Positions 1-4,903 of a DNA stretch of 6,454 nt are shown piece by piece (within the stretch, counting starts at the first letter, position 1; each line of letters starts with the position of its first letter). The DNA comes from JBNJEA01 sp051745395 (GTDB taxonomy: Bacteria > Desulfobacterota > Desulfobacteria > Desulfobacterales > Desulfosalsimonadaceae): contig JBNJEA010000161.1 in the NCBI GenBank assembly GCA_051745395.1, positions 1-6,454 of the forward strand, read 5' to 3'. The translations under genes and the position numbers were made by a program. The notes below the pieces were generated by a model. The model was not told the origin of the DNA. It ran no database searches and was given only the letters and a program-made list of their open reading frames with translations.

Positions 1-681
1 CTCGTGGCCGAAGAATTCGCTTTCCAAAAGTTCGGCCGGAATGCCGGCGCAGTTGACGGCCAGAAAAGGCGATTTCTGTCTCGGGCTCAAATCATGAAGC
101 GCCTTGGCCACCAGTTCCTTTCCCACGCCGCTTTCTCCCTGGATTAATACCGGCCCCTGGGCTTCGGCAACCTCCTGGAGCTGATCGAACATCACCCGCA
201 TTTTCCGGCTCCGCCCGATCATGCCCCGGAAACCGTCCCGGGCCATAAGCTCTCTGAAGCGCCGTACTTCTTTCTGAAGACCCCGGTGCCGCAAAATTCT
301 TCCCACGCTGAGGCGAAAATGCTCCAAGTCCAGCGGTTTGGCCAAAAAATCGTCCGCACCGGATTTAAGGGCCTCCACGGCCTGGGCAATGCTGCCGAAA
401 GCCGTGATGATCAAAAAACCCGGTTGGCCATAAAGCTGCCGACTCCACTGCAGCAGGGTCATGCCGTCTTTATCCGGCAGCTTTAAGTCACTGACCACCA
501 GGTCCGGTTCCCATCGGGCAAAAACCTCTGCCGCCTCTTCCGCGGAAGATGCGGTTTTGACCCGATAGCCGGCTTCTTCGAGCTCCTCGCAGAGCAATTG
601 CGCCAGCCCCTGATCATCTTCTACGACCAGAATCCGTTCTTTGCCTTCCTGCAATGCAGGGCGCTCGATGTCTTCAGACAT
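1..681 (-). CDS. Sigma-54-dependent response regulator, NtrC family (partial, C-terminus beyond left edge)
   Basis: This is a DNA-binding activator that, once phosphorylated by its partner kinase, would remodel sigma-54 RNA polymerase using ATP. The 227 residues visible show a receiver domain (about 15-130) with acidic pocket E21-D22-D23, phospho-acceptor D65 in VVSDLKLPD, switch T93 and K115. A linker helix follows, then the start of the AAA+ domain from about 153 (GMIGRSRKMR). Walker A is GESGVGKE at 182-189; the family usually has T where V186 sits, but the invariant G and K are kept. The fragment ends at ESEFFGHE, where ESELFGHE is usual. The sigma-54-contacting GAFTGA loop should begin a few residues further on, outside the window, as should Walker B and the HTH. 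The start is at 681, preceded by GGAGGAG, and its ATGTCTGA overlaps the kinase stop, which suggests translational coupling. The family call is firm; the target genes are inferred from context. Confidence 0.95.
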   Translation of the reverse strand, partial: MSEDIERPALQEGKERILVVEDDQGLAQLLCEELEEAGYRVKTASSAEEAAEVFARWEPDLVVSDLKLPDKDGMTLLQWSRQLYGQPGFLIITAFGSIAQAVEALKSGADDFLAKPLDLEHFRLSVGRILRHRGLQKEVRRFRELMARDGFRGMIGRSRKMRVMFDQLQEVAEAQGPVLIQGESGVGKELVAKALHDLSPRQKSPFLAVNCAGIPAELLESEFFGHE

Positions 682-2167
682 TGTCTCCTCCTTGACCCTT
701 ATGCTGTTGTTCTGTTTGCGGCGGCAAGTCGATGCGGAATCCGGCGCCGCCCAGCTCGGAGTCGATAATCTCGATAACGCCCCCGTGCTCCCGGACGATG
801 CCATGGACGACCGAAAGGCCCATGCCGCTGTTGCCGGTATTATTGCGCGTAGTGAAAAACGGCTCAAAAATCCTTGGCTTATCCGCATCGGCAATACCCG
901 GACCATTGTCTTCGACCCGAAAAACCATTTCTCCATTACCCCCCGGTTCCCAGGTCAGGCGTATCCGGGTGGTTTTGCCCGTCTCTGCGGCATTGCGCAG
1001 CAGGTTTGTCAGTGCCTGTTCAAACCGCAACGGATCGATAAAAATAAAAGGGCCTGGCACCGGTCCCTCCTTGAATATTTCAACGCTTCCGCCCACTTCC
1101 TTCGAAACCGTTAAGACCGCGGAACCGGCAATATGGTCAACCCTGGTCCAGCGTTTTTCCCGCATGGCCCCTTTGCCGAAATCCAGTAGCTGCCGGACGA
1201 TATCGTTCATGCGCCGGACCTGTTTGCGAATATCTTGCAGGCTGCTTTTCTGGGAAGAGTCGATATCCGGGGCCCGCAAGCAGCGCTGGGCCTTTCCGTC
1301 GACCAGGGACAGGGGGGCGCCGAGCTCATGGGCCACACCGGCGGCAAGCTGGCCGATAGCAGCCATTTTTTCGCTCTGCCGCAGCTTGTTTTCCAGTTCC
1401 CGCTGGGCTTCCCGCCTTTCGGCGATCTCTTTTTCGGATCGGTCCACACTGTCGAGCATGCCGTTTAGCGCTTTTGCCAAAGAAGCGATTTCCTTTGGCC
1501 CCCGCTGTCCGGCCCGGTGGGCCCGCTCCCCGGCCTGGACCCGGGCCATACTTTTTGTCAGTTTCCGGAAATACCGTCCCGCTGCGCTGTGGAAGCCAAA
1601 CAGGACAAATCCGGAAATAAAAATCCCCGTACCGGCGAGTATGACCAACACCCAGCTCCGAAGCCCGTGAATGTAATCCTCAATGTCGCTTTTCCGGCGG
1701 GTGATCTGGAGCAGCCCGCTGCTTTTGCCCGAAGTATCGAAAAGGGGCATAAAATAGGAATAAACCCGCCGGCCCTGGATTTTTTCGTATTGACCCTGGC
1801 GCCTGCCCCTTTCGACCACCGCTTTTACGTCATCCTGCTTTTGCTCGGGCTCAACGGCGCCGACCGCGGCAAGGCGCCTTCCCCGCGTATCATAAACATA
1901 AGCCCCATAAACCCTGCCGATGCGGAACACGGATTGCAAAGTTTGAGCGATACTGCCGAATCGCTCCTTTTCCAGGCTGTAGCTCACCGGAAGCCGAATG
2001 GCCCGGGCAACGAGCTGTACATCCTCCTGCAGCCGGTCTTCGACAATTTGCTCCAAGGCCTGCAGACCGAAATACGTGGCCGCCGCCATGGCGAGCAGGA
2101 GGGGAACAATCACGTTGATAATCAAAACCGACCGCAGGCTGAACCGATTCATGATGACGTTGAACAT
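674..2167 (-). CDS. Membrane sensor histidine kinase (HAMP, HisKA, HATPase), partner of the adjacent NtrC-type regulator
   Basis: This 497-residue inner-membrane kinase would sense an envelope or periplasmic cue and phosphorylate the regulator encoded immediately downstream. Seen in order: TM1 about 12-34; a periplasmic loop about 35-168, possibly a single-Cache/PAS-like fold (YGAYVYDTRGRRLAAVG at 87-103); TM2 about 171-192; HAMP about 195-248; a coiled-coil linker about 245-268. The H-box is AAGVAHELGAPLSL with H280 as phospho-acceptor (HELGAPL where HEIxNPL is common). The ATPase domain has an N-box TNLLRNAAE (387-395), G1 VEDNGPGI (418-425), F-box FEPFFTT (434-440) and G2 NSGMGLSVV (446-454). 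All catalytic boxes are intact. The sensor loop has no Cys and no His before H167, so a metal-binding sensor of the ZraS type is not apparent. The start at 2167 is supported by GGAG eight bases upstream; M6 is a possible alternative. The ligand is unknown. Confidence 0.95.
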   Translation of the reverse strand: MFNVIMNRFSLRSVLIINVIVPLLLAMAAATYFGLQALEQIVEDRLQEDVQLVARAIRLPVSYSLEKERFGSIAQTLQSVFRIGRVYGAYVYDTRGRRLAAVGAVEPEQKQDDVKAVVERGRRQGQYEKIQGRRVYSYFMPLFDTSGKSSGLLQITRRKSDIEDYIHGLRSWVLVILAGTGIFISGFVLFGFHSAAGRYFRKLTKSMARVQAGERAHRAGQRGPKEIASLAKALNGMLDSVDRSEKEIAERREAQRELENKLRQSEKMAAIGQLAAGVAHELGAPLSLVDGKAQRCLRAPDIDSSQKSSLQDIRKQVRRMNDIVRQLLDFGKGAMREKRWTRVDHIAGSAVLTVSKEVGGSVEIFKEGPVPGPFIFIDPLRFEQALTNLLRNAAETGKTTRIRLTWEPGGNGEMVFRVEDNGPGIADADKPRIFEPFFTTRNNTGNSGMGLSVVHGIVREHGGVIEIIDSELGGAGFRIDLPPQTEQQHKGQGGDNV

Positions 2168-2196
2168 GGGTCAATCTCCTCTGCCAAAAGTATACA

Positions 2197-2213
2197 TGTG
2201 TTATTTTGACACA
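2197..2213. promoter_or_regulatory. Inverted repeat, candidate activator-binding site (UAS)
   Basis: TGTGTTA-TTT-TGACACA is a 17-bp dyad with 7-bp half-sites and one mismatch. Its centre is about 123 bp upstream of the start site predicted from the sigma-54 promoter at 2302-2317, a usual distance for an NtrC-family enhancer site. It is also about 40 bp from the kinase start. Binding by the regulator encoded at 1-681 is inference; no second clear copy was found. Confidence 0.4.
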
Positions 2214-2231
2214 CCATTTCAGTTTTTGCAA
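2203..2231 (-). promoter_or_regulatory. Candidate sigma-70-type promoter for the kinase-regulator operon
   Basis: On the minus strand, TTGCAA (2231-2226; 4 of 6 to TTGACA) lies 17 bases from CAAAAT (2208-2203; 4 of 6 to TATAAT). This would start transcription near 2196, about 30 bases before the kinase ATG. Both boxes are weak and the region is AT-rich, so this is only the best-placed pair. The -10 box falls inside the 2197-2213 inverted repeat, which would allow autoregulation. Confidence 0.3.
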
Positions 2232-2251
2232 CAATCGACCAGACAAATTAA

Positions 2252-2279
2252 AACATAATTAAAACAATATGTTATAACA
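2252..2279. promoter_or_regulatory. AT-rich dyads between the divergent genes
   Basis: AACATA (2252-2257) and TATGTT (2268-2273) form a perfect 6-bp inverted repeat with a 10-base spacer. It overlaps a perfect 10-bp palindrome, TGTTATAACA (2270-2279). The pair lies about 50-75 bp upstream of the predicted sigma-54 start site. AT-rich DNA yields such dyads by chance, so this is a weak second candidate for a regulator or bending-protein (IHF-like) site. Confidence 0.25.
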
Positions 2280-2301
2280 AACCCCATGTTTCGGAAAAGC
2301 C

Positions 2302-2317
2302 TGGCACGATGCATGCA
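2302..2317 (+). promoter_or_regulatory. Sigma-54 (RpoN) -24/-12 promoter for the DUF4168 operon
   Basis: TGGCACGATGCATGCA matches the consensus TGGCACG-N4-TTGCW at 11 of 12 defined positions: the -24 element is perfect, and the -12 element has A for the first T. The invariant GG (2303-2304) and GC (2315-2316) are separated by exactly 10 bp, as sigma-54 needs. Transcription should start near 2328, giving a leader of about 68 nt before the ATG at 2396. The site faces away from the divergent sigma-54 activator gene pair, which is its natural candidate regulator. Confidence 0.85.
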
Positions 2318-2337
2318 ATTTCCTGTGCAAATATAAC

Positions 2338-2363
2338 GCCGGCTCAATCAAAACACAGCCGGC
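2338..2363 (+). promoter_or_regulatory. 5' leader hairpin of the DUF4168 transcript
   Basis: GCCGGCT (2338-2344) pairs perfectly with AGCCGGC (2357-2363) around a 12-nt loop (2345-2356). It begins about 10 nt from the predicted RNA 5' end and ends 17 nt before the Shine-Dalgarno AAAGGAGGT. No U-run follows, so it is not a terminator. It may protect the 5' end from decay or bind a regulator; the function is inferred. Confidence 0.45.
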
Positions 2364-2395
2364 AATCAACCCCAACCCATAAAGGAGGTTTACAA

Positions 2396-2899
2396 ATGTT
2401 GAACGCAAAAACCCTACGCAGAAAAGCAACAAACTGGAAATTCCTTGCACTGCTCGTGATTGCCTTTTCTCTGGTCGCCGCCCCGCCCGTGGCCGCCCAG
2501 GACTATGATCAGCAAGGACAAGGACAGGGCTACGAAGGCCAGCAGGGACAACAGCAAGAAGGTCAGCAGGGACAACAGCAAAAAGGTCAGCAGCAGCAGC
2601 AGGAATACGAGTACCAGGAGCCGAGTCAGCAGCAGGAAGCGAAAGATTTCGACGAAAAAAACCTGGAAAAATTTGCAGAGGCAAAAGGTGAACTCGATGA
2701 GATCCGGGGTGAGTACTCCAAAGAACTCGAAGGGGTAGATGACGCCGAACAAGCCCAAAAACTCCAGGAAAAATACGGCAACCAGATGATCGAATCCATC
2801 AAGGAAAAAGATCTAACCGTGAAAAAATACAACGAAATCAGCAAGGCCATGCAGGCAGATCCCGAGCTGCAGAAAAAGATTGAAAAACTTGCCAATTAA
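2396..2899 (+). CDS. Exported DUF4168-domain protein with Q/G-rich linker
   Basis: This is a 167-residue exported protein of unknown function. An ATG start at 2396 is chosen because AAAGGAGGT lies 7 bases upstream; an in-frame ATG at 2309 lies inside the sigma-54 promoter, ahead of the predicted transcript start. Residues 1-34 form a signal peptide: a basic N-region with K5, R8, R9 and K10, a hydrophobic core about 16-29, and probable cleavage after PPVAA at A34. Residues 35-82 are a low-complexity, Gln/Gly/Glu-rich linker with two 8-residue repeats. Residues about 84-165 are helical and charged, matching the DUF4168 pattern (FDEKNLEKFAEA, LTVKKYNEISKAMQ, DPELQKKIEKL). That family occurs in exported proteins of several bacterial groups and has no known activity. 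The protein probably acts in the periplasm and is probably co-transcribed with the lipoprotein gene 22 nt downstream. Regulation by the divergent two-component system is inferred from the promoter. Confidence 0.88.
   Translation: MLNAKTLRRKATNWKFLALLVIAFSLVAAPPVAAQDYDQQGQGQGYEGQQGQQQEGQQGQQQKGQQQQQEYEYQEPSQQQEAKDFDEKNLEKFAEAKGELDEIRGEYSKELEGVDDAEQAQKLQEKYGNQMIESIKEKDLTVKKYNEISKAMQADPELQKKIEKLAN
2537..2602 (+). repeat. 24-bp in-frame tandem repeat (about 2.75 copies) in the Q/G-rich linker
   Basis: Units at 2537-2560 and 2561-2584 are near-identical (GGYCAGCAGGGACAACAGCA then AGAA or AAAA). A shortened third unit follows at 2585-2602, ending in CAG triplets. Each full unit encodes GQQGQQQE or GQQGQQQK. 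Being in frame, copy-number change would lengthen or shorten the linker without disrupting the DUF4168 domain. Confidence 0.85.
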
Positions 2900-2921
2900 A
2901 AAGCATCTCAGGAGGTGTTTT

Positions 2922-3113
2922 ATGTGGAAACGACTCATGATCGGCTTTTGCCTTGTATTGATGCTGGGATTTTTCAACCTTGGCTGTGAACCGCCGCCGG
3001 ATAATGGCGGCGGTGGCGGCGGATATGAACAGCAGCAAGAGCAAACCCCGGAACAAAATCCGTATCAGGACGAATCCGGTGGCCAAGGCGGACAGGAAGG
3101 CGGCGGTCAATAA
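2922..3113 (+). CDS. Small Q/G-rich probable lipoprotein
   Basis: This 63-residue protein has no recognised family. Start at 2922, with AGGAGGTG 5 bases upstream; an in-frame ATG at 2880 lies inside the preceding gene and lacks such a site. Residues 1-21 are a hydrophobic signal (MWKRLMIGFCLVLMLGFFNL) ending in G21-C22, which suggests signal peptidase II processing and lipidation of C22. The lipobox is imperfect: N19 sits where Leu is usual. Residue +2 is Glu, not the Asp inner-membrane retention signal of the E. coli rule, so outer-membrane placement is plausible. The mature part is only about 42 residues: CEPPPDN, a six-glycine run (29-34), a Q/E/P stretch, and a G/Q-rich tail. It lies 22 nt after the DUF4168 gene and shares its Q/G/E composition, so the two probably work together at the envelope. 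It could instead be a non-lipidated secreted peptide. Confidence 0.75.
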   Translation: MWKRLMIGFCLVLMLGFFNLGCEPPPDNGGGGGGYEQQQEQTPEQNPYQDESGGQGGQEGGGQ

Positions 3114-3142
3114 GATTAGTCTCCGTCTGTAACCTGTAACCG

Positions 3143-3189
3143 ATGGCGGACCCGCCGTATCCGATGGCAATCGGGGGGTCCGCCATTTT
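3143..3189 (+). terminator. Rho-independent terminator of the DUF4168-lipoprotein operon
   Basis: ATGGCGGACCC (3143-3153) pairs perfectly with GGGTCCGCCAT (3176-3186), an 11-bp GC-rich stem running into TTTT (3186-3189). The loop holds a nested 5-bp hairpin, CCGAT-GGCA-ATCGG (3161-3174). It starts 30 nt after the lipoprotein stop and separates this operon from the gene at 3257. The opposite strand lacks a T-run, so it acts rightward. Confidence 0.85.
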
Positions 3190-3256
3190 CACCTGGCTAT
3201 TAGGCTTCAAACCCCGGAAATTCACAGCGCCTTAACTGGAAAAACAAGGAGTTTTA

Positions 3257-3835
3257 ATGAAACGCGGCAAAAAGACCAAAAGCGAATTCATTATCGACGC
3301 ATTGCGAACAGGAGAAAAACTGCGAACCCCCGATATTGTAGAGCGTGTCTCGAAACTATCCGGAAAAAAGATAAGAATTCAGGATGTCGCCAGTATGCTT
3401 GCAAAACTCAGCAACAGTGAAAAAGGCGATATCGGGTTTCTTATTCAACGGAAGAAAGTGCACAAGGGCTACATTTATAACCTGGTGCCCGAGGCCTTGT
3501 CTTTCAGCCCGGAAAAACTCTACGATTTAACCCGGAAAACGGGTAAAAACCGATATACACTGGCCCAGGCCATGGAAGAGCAACCGGACCTGAAAAAATA
3601 TGTCCACTCCGGTCAAATCATCACACAGGCCCGGGAAACGTGCGCAACCACAGAACAGCCGGAAGCAGCGGCAACCGCAAAACAGGCCCGAATGCCGCGG
3701 GCATGCGAAACGGAAATGACGGATCAAACCATCAAAAAAATCTATGCCGGGATCATGGAAAAAGTTTTCGATCAGGGAGAACTCAACATCAATGTCAACC
3801 TGACGCTTCAACTTGCCGGCATTGGAAACAAATAA
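3257..3835 (+). CDS. Hypothetical protein with winged-helix-like N-terminal region
   Basis: I do not recognise this 192-residue protein as a named family. Start at 3257 with AAGGAG 6 bases upstream. The N-terminus is basic (KRGKKTK). Residues about 8-76 look like a winged helix: a helix FIIDALRTG, then TPDIVERVSKL, a possible recognition helix IQDVASMLAKLS (41-52), and a two-strand wing (IGFLIQRKKVHKGYIYNLV, 59-77). Residues about 82-125 are more helical segments, including YTLAQAMEEQPDLKKYV. A low-complexity A/T/E/Q stretch (about 127-145) precedes a C-terminal helix (about 156-171) and a strictly alternating segment, ELNINVNLTLQL (175-186), typical of a beta strand. There is no signal peptide or membrane segment, so it is probably cytoplasmic, perhaps DNA-binding. 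It stands alone behind a terminator, and no convincing promoter was seen in 3190-3256. Confidence 0.8.
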   Translation: MKRGKKTKSEFIIDALRTGEKLRTPDIVERVSKLSGKKIRIQDVASMLAKLSNSEKGDIGFLIQRKKVHKGYIYNLVPEALSFSPEKLYDLTRKTGKNRYTLAQAMEEQPDLKKYVHSGQIITQARETCATTEQPEAAATAKQARMPRACETEMTDQTIKKIYAGIMEKVFDQGELNINVNLTLQLAGIGNK

Positions 3836-3909
3836 CCGACTCAAGTGGCAGCCCATGACAGATATGGCAACCGCAACACACGCCCCCTGGCCGCGGCGAA
3901 CAAAAAGCA

Positions 3910-3966
3910 GGGCGTCGGCAAACCCTCAGCGAAATCATAATATTCAGCAACAGTTTGCCGGCGTCC
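3910..3966 (+). other. Long imperfect inverted repeat / RNA stem-loop
   Basis: GGGCGTCGGCAAAC (3910-3923) pairs with GTTTGCCGGCGTCC (3953-3966) over 14 positions, 12 Watson-Crick and 2 G-U wobble, with a 29-nt loop. An A-U pair at 3909/3967 can extend it. Wobble pairs in place of mismatches suggest it could act as RNA. No U-run follows it directly. Confidence 0.5.
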
Positions 3967-4013
3967 TTCCTGCCGCTGACAATACGCACTGAAATAGCAC
4001 AAGTACGATTTAT

Positions 4014-4034
4014 AGCGCGCAGCCGCGTTTTTTT
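4014..4034 (+). terminator. Terminator-like hairpin with T7 run
   Basis: AGCGCG (4014-4019) pairs with CGCGTT (4024-4029), including one G-U pair, around the tetraloop CAGC. Seven T's lie at 4028-4034. The stem is short but GC-rich. It would end transcripts from the gene stopping at 3835, leaving about a 200-nt 3' tail that includes the stem-loop at 3910-3966. Confidence 0.55.
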
Positions 4035-4089
4035 CTCCAGCAACGCATGCCCATGTTCCACACCCGCCGGATGAATCAACTGAATTACA

Positions 4090-4118
4090 TTGAAACCGTT
4101 TTTGTTTTTTCTTATGGT
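4090..4118 (+). promoter_or_regulatory. Candidate sigma-70-type promoter for the DUF2062 gene
   Basis: TTGAAA (4090-4095; 5 of 6 to TTGACA) and TATGGT (4113-4118; 4 of 6 to TATAAT) are spaced by exactly 17 bp, with a T-rich spacer. The start would fall near 4125, giving a leader of about 70 nt. It lies just downstream of the terminator-like hairpin, which makes an independent transcript reasonable. Confidence 0.4.
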
Positions 4119-4140
4119 ATCCCAGCGCAGACGCGCACCA

Positions 4141-4164
4141 TCGTGTACACGACAAACGGTTGTC
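4141..4164. promoter_or_regulatory. Palindrome pair in the DUF2062 leader
   Basis: TCGTGTACACGA (4141-4152) is a perfect 12-bp palindrome. It overlaps a second dyad, GACAA-ACGG-TTGTC (4151-4164). Both lie between the candidate promoter and the start codon, where an operator or leader hairpin could act. One or two 12-bp perfect palindromes are expected by chance in a window this size, so the evidence is thin. Confidence 0.25.
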
Positions 4165-4195
4165 ATGAGAGACCAGGGCGGGGACCTGCCGGGCA

Positions 4196-4687
4196 ATGAA
4201 AAATTGGCTGAAAAAAAACCTGATCCAACCGGACCGGCTCCGGGGAGAGCGTATCCACAAACTTCTGGGAGACCGGATTTTCGACAAGGAAGTCTGGCAT
4301 ATCAGCCGGCGCTCCATTTCTGGCGGATTGGCCATGGGGCTGTTTATCGGCTTCACCCCCACGATTCCCTTTCAAATGCTTCTCAGCGCCATATGCGCCA
4401 TCTGGCTGCGGGTTAACCTGCCGATCGCGATCGTGGCCTGCTGGGTGACCAACCCGTTTACCGCCGTCTGGATTTATTTTCTGGAATATCGGCTGGGAAA
4501 GGCGGTGATGGGGAAGTTGCCCGCCGTTTTTGCAATAAGCGACCTGGAAAATACCGGCATGATCCGGCGGCTGTTTTCCCAGGCCACCTATGTCTGGACC
4601 GGCGGGATGCTGATGGGTTCTGCTGCGGCTTTAATCGCCTATATATTCGTACGTATTGTGTGGCGCCGATCCGCACCGTCTAAGTAG
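4196..4687 (+). CDS. DUF2062 family integral membrane protein
   Basis: This 163-residue inner-membrane protein belongs to the DUF2062 family, whose biochemical function is not established. The N-terminal 40 residues are charged and cytoplasm-like (MKNWLKKNLIQPDRLRGERI). The hallmark motif GLFIGFTPTIPFQ (48-60) opens a hydrophobic stretch about 43-71. A second membrane segment spans about 75-98 and contains the conserved TNP (85-87). An amphipathic loop about 100-128 follows, then a third segment about 135-156 and a basic C-terminal tail (RIVWRRSAPSK) that should stay in the cytoplasm. Length is about normal for the family. A stop codon lies in frame 27 nt upstream of the ATG at 4196, so no longer ATG-initiated form exists. 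The ribosome site is weak: a G-rich run about 12 bases upstream. It converges on the small gene ending at 4714 with only 26 nt between, and no terminator is seen there. Confidence 0.9.
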   Translation: MKNWLKKNLIQPDRLRGERIHKLLGDRIFDKEVWHISRRSISGGLAMGLFIGFTPTIPFQMLLSAICAIWLRVNLPIAIVACWVTNPFTAVWIYFLEYRLGKAVMGKLPAVFAISDLENTGMIRRLFSQATYVWTGGMLMGSAAALIAYIFVRIVWRRSAPSK

Positions 4688-4713
4688 AGCCCGACCGATG
4701 GCCCCGCCTCTGC

Positions 4714-4881
4714 CTACGCCATGCCCATTTCGCGTTTCACCGCCTCGATTTCGGTTTCCAGTTGCTGTTTTTCCGCTTCGGTTATATCCGGCCGATTGAT
4801 GCGCTGCTGAAGCGACAGCAGAATCATTTCCGCCCGGTACTCGTTGCAGGTATATCGGTTTTCGTTGCCTGTATCGCCCAT
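4714..4881 (-). CDS. Small 55-residue protein, third gene of the PilT-family operon
   Basis: The frame reads MGDTGNENRYTCNEYRAEM and ends with VKREMGMA and TAG at 4716-4714. The start at 4881 has AGGA nine bases upstream. Only 22 nt separate it from the zinc-ribbon/receiver gene, so it is probably co-transcribed with it. After a polar N-terminus with a lone Cys (C12), two helices are likely: about 13-29 (NEYRAEMILLSLQQRIN) and about 34-52 (TEAEKQQLETEIEAVKREM). The turn RPD between them suggests a short helical hairpin or coiled coil. It has no signal or membrane segment. Its pattern (YTCxEYRxEMxLLxLxxR, ending MGM) resembles small hypothetical proteins I associate with deltaproteobacteria, but this is from memory and unverified. 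A role as a small partner of its upstream neighbours is inference. Confidence 0.75.
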   Translation of the reverse strand: MGDTGNENRYTCNEYRAEMILLSLQQRINRPDITEAEKQQLETEIEAVKREMGMA

Positions 4882-4903
4882 GGTATATGATCCTGCTGTC
4901 TGA

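Larger units (their letters stand above)
3836..4195. other. 360-base gap without a convincing gene; structured non-coding region
   Basis: Open frames cross this gap on the minus strand, but they are rich in C, R, H and W, lack ribosome sites and resemble no protein I know. The stretch instead holds a long stem-loop (3910-3966), a terminator-like hairpin with a T7 run (4014-4034), a T-rich tract and candidate promoter (4090-4118), and a 12-bp palindrome (4141-4152). It may be the 3' untranslated region of the gene ending at 3835 plus the control region of the gene at 4196, or hide a small RNA. Confidence 0.5.

Noticed and set aside
732..1670. 312-codon plus-strand frame opposite the kinase gene
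   Set aside because: It is a shadow of the kinase coding strand: serine/proline/arginine-rich with no recognisable motifs, while the minus strand encodes a complete kinase.
2233..2248. Minus-strand TGGTCGATTGTTGCA resembling a sigma-54 promoter for the kinase operon
   Set aside because: The GG to GC spacing is 9 bp instead of 10 and the CAC of the -24 element is absent; sigma-54 does not tolerate this spacing well.
2309..2395. N-terminal extension of the DUF4168 protein from an ATG at 2309
   Set aside because: That ATG lies within the sigma-54 promoter, ahead of the predicted RNA start, and has no ribosome site. The ATG at 2396 has a strong one and yields a clean signal peptide.
3127..3140. 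Tandem CTGTAAC-CTGTAAC repeat before the terminator
   Set aside because: Two perfect 7-bp copies in a spacer are too short to imply an attachment site or element, and no flanking mobile-element gene is present.
4047..4199. 50-codon plus-strand frame whose TGA overlaps the DUF2062 start (ATGA)
   Set aside because: It has no Shine-Dalgarno, contains the candidate promoter and palindrome, and its product looks random. A leader-peptide role coupling to the weak DUF2062 ribosome site is possible but unsupported.
3795..4362. Two long overlapping minus-strand frames across the 3836-4195 gap
   Set aside because: The products are rich in Cys, Arg, His and Trp, have no domain pattern and no ribosome site, and overlap the ends of two real genes.
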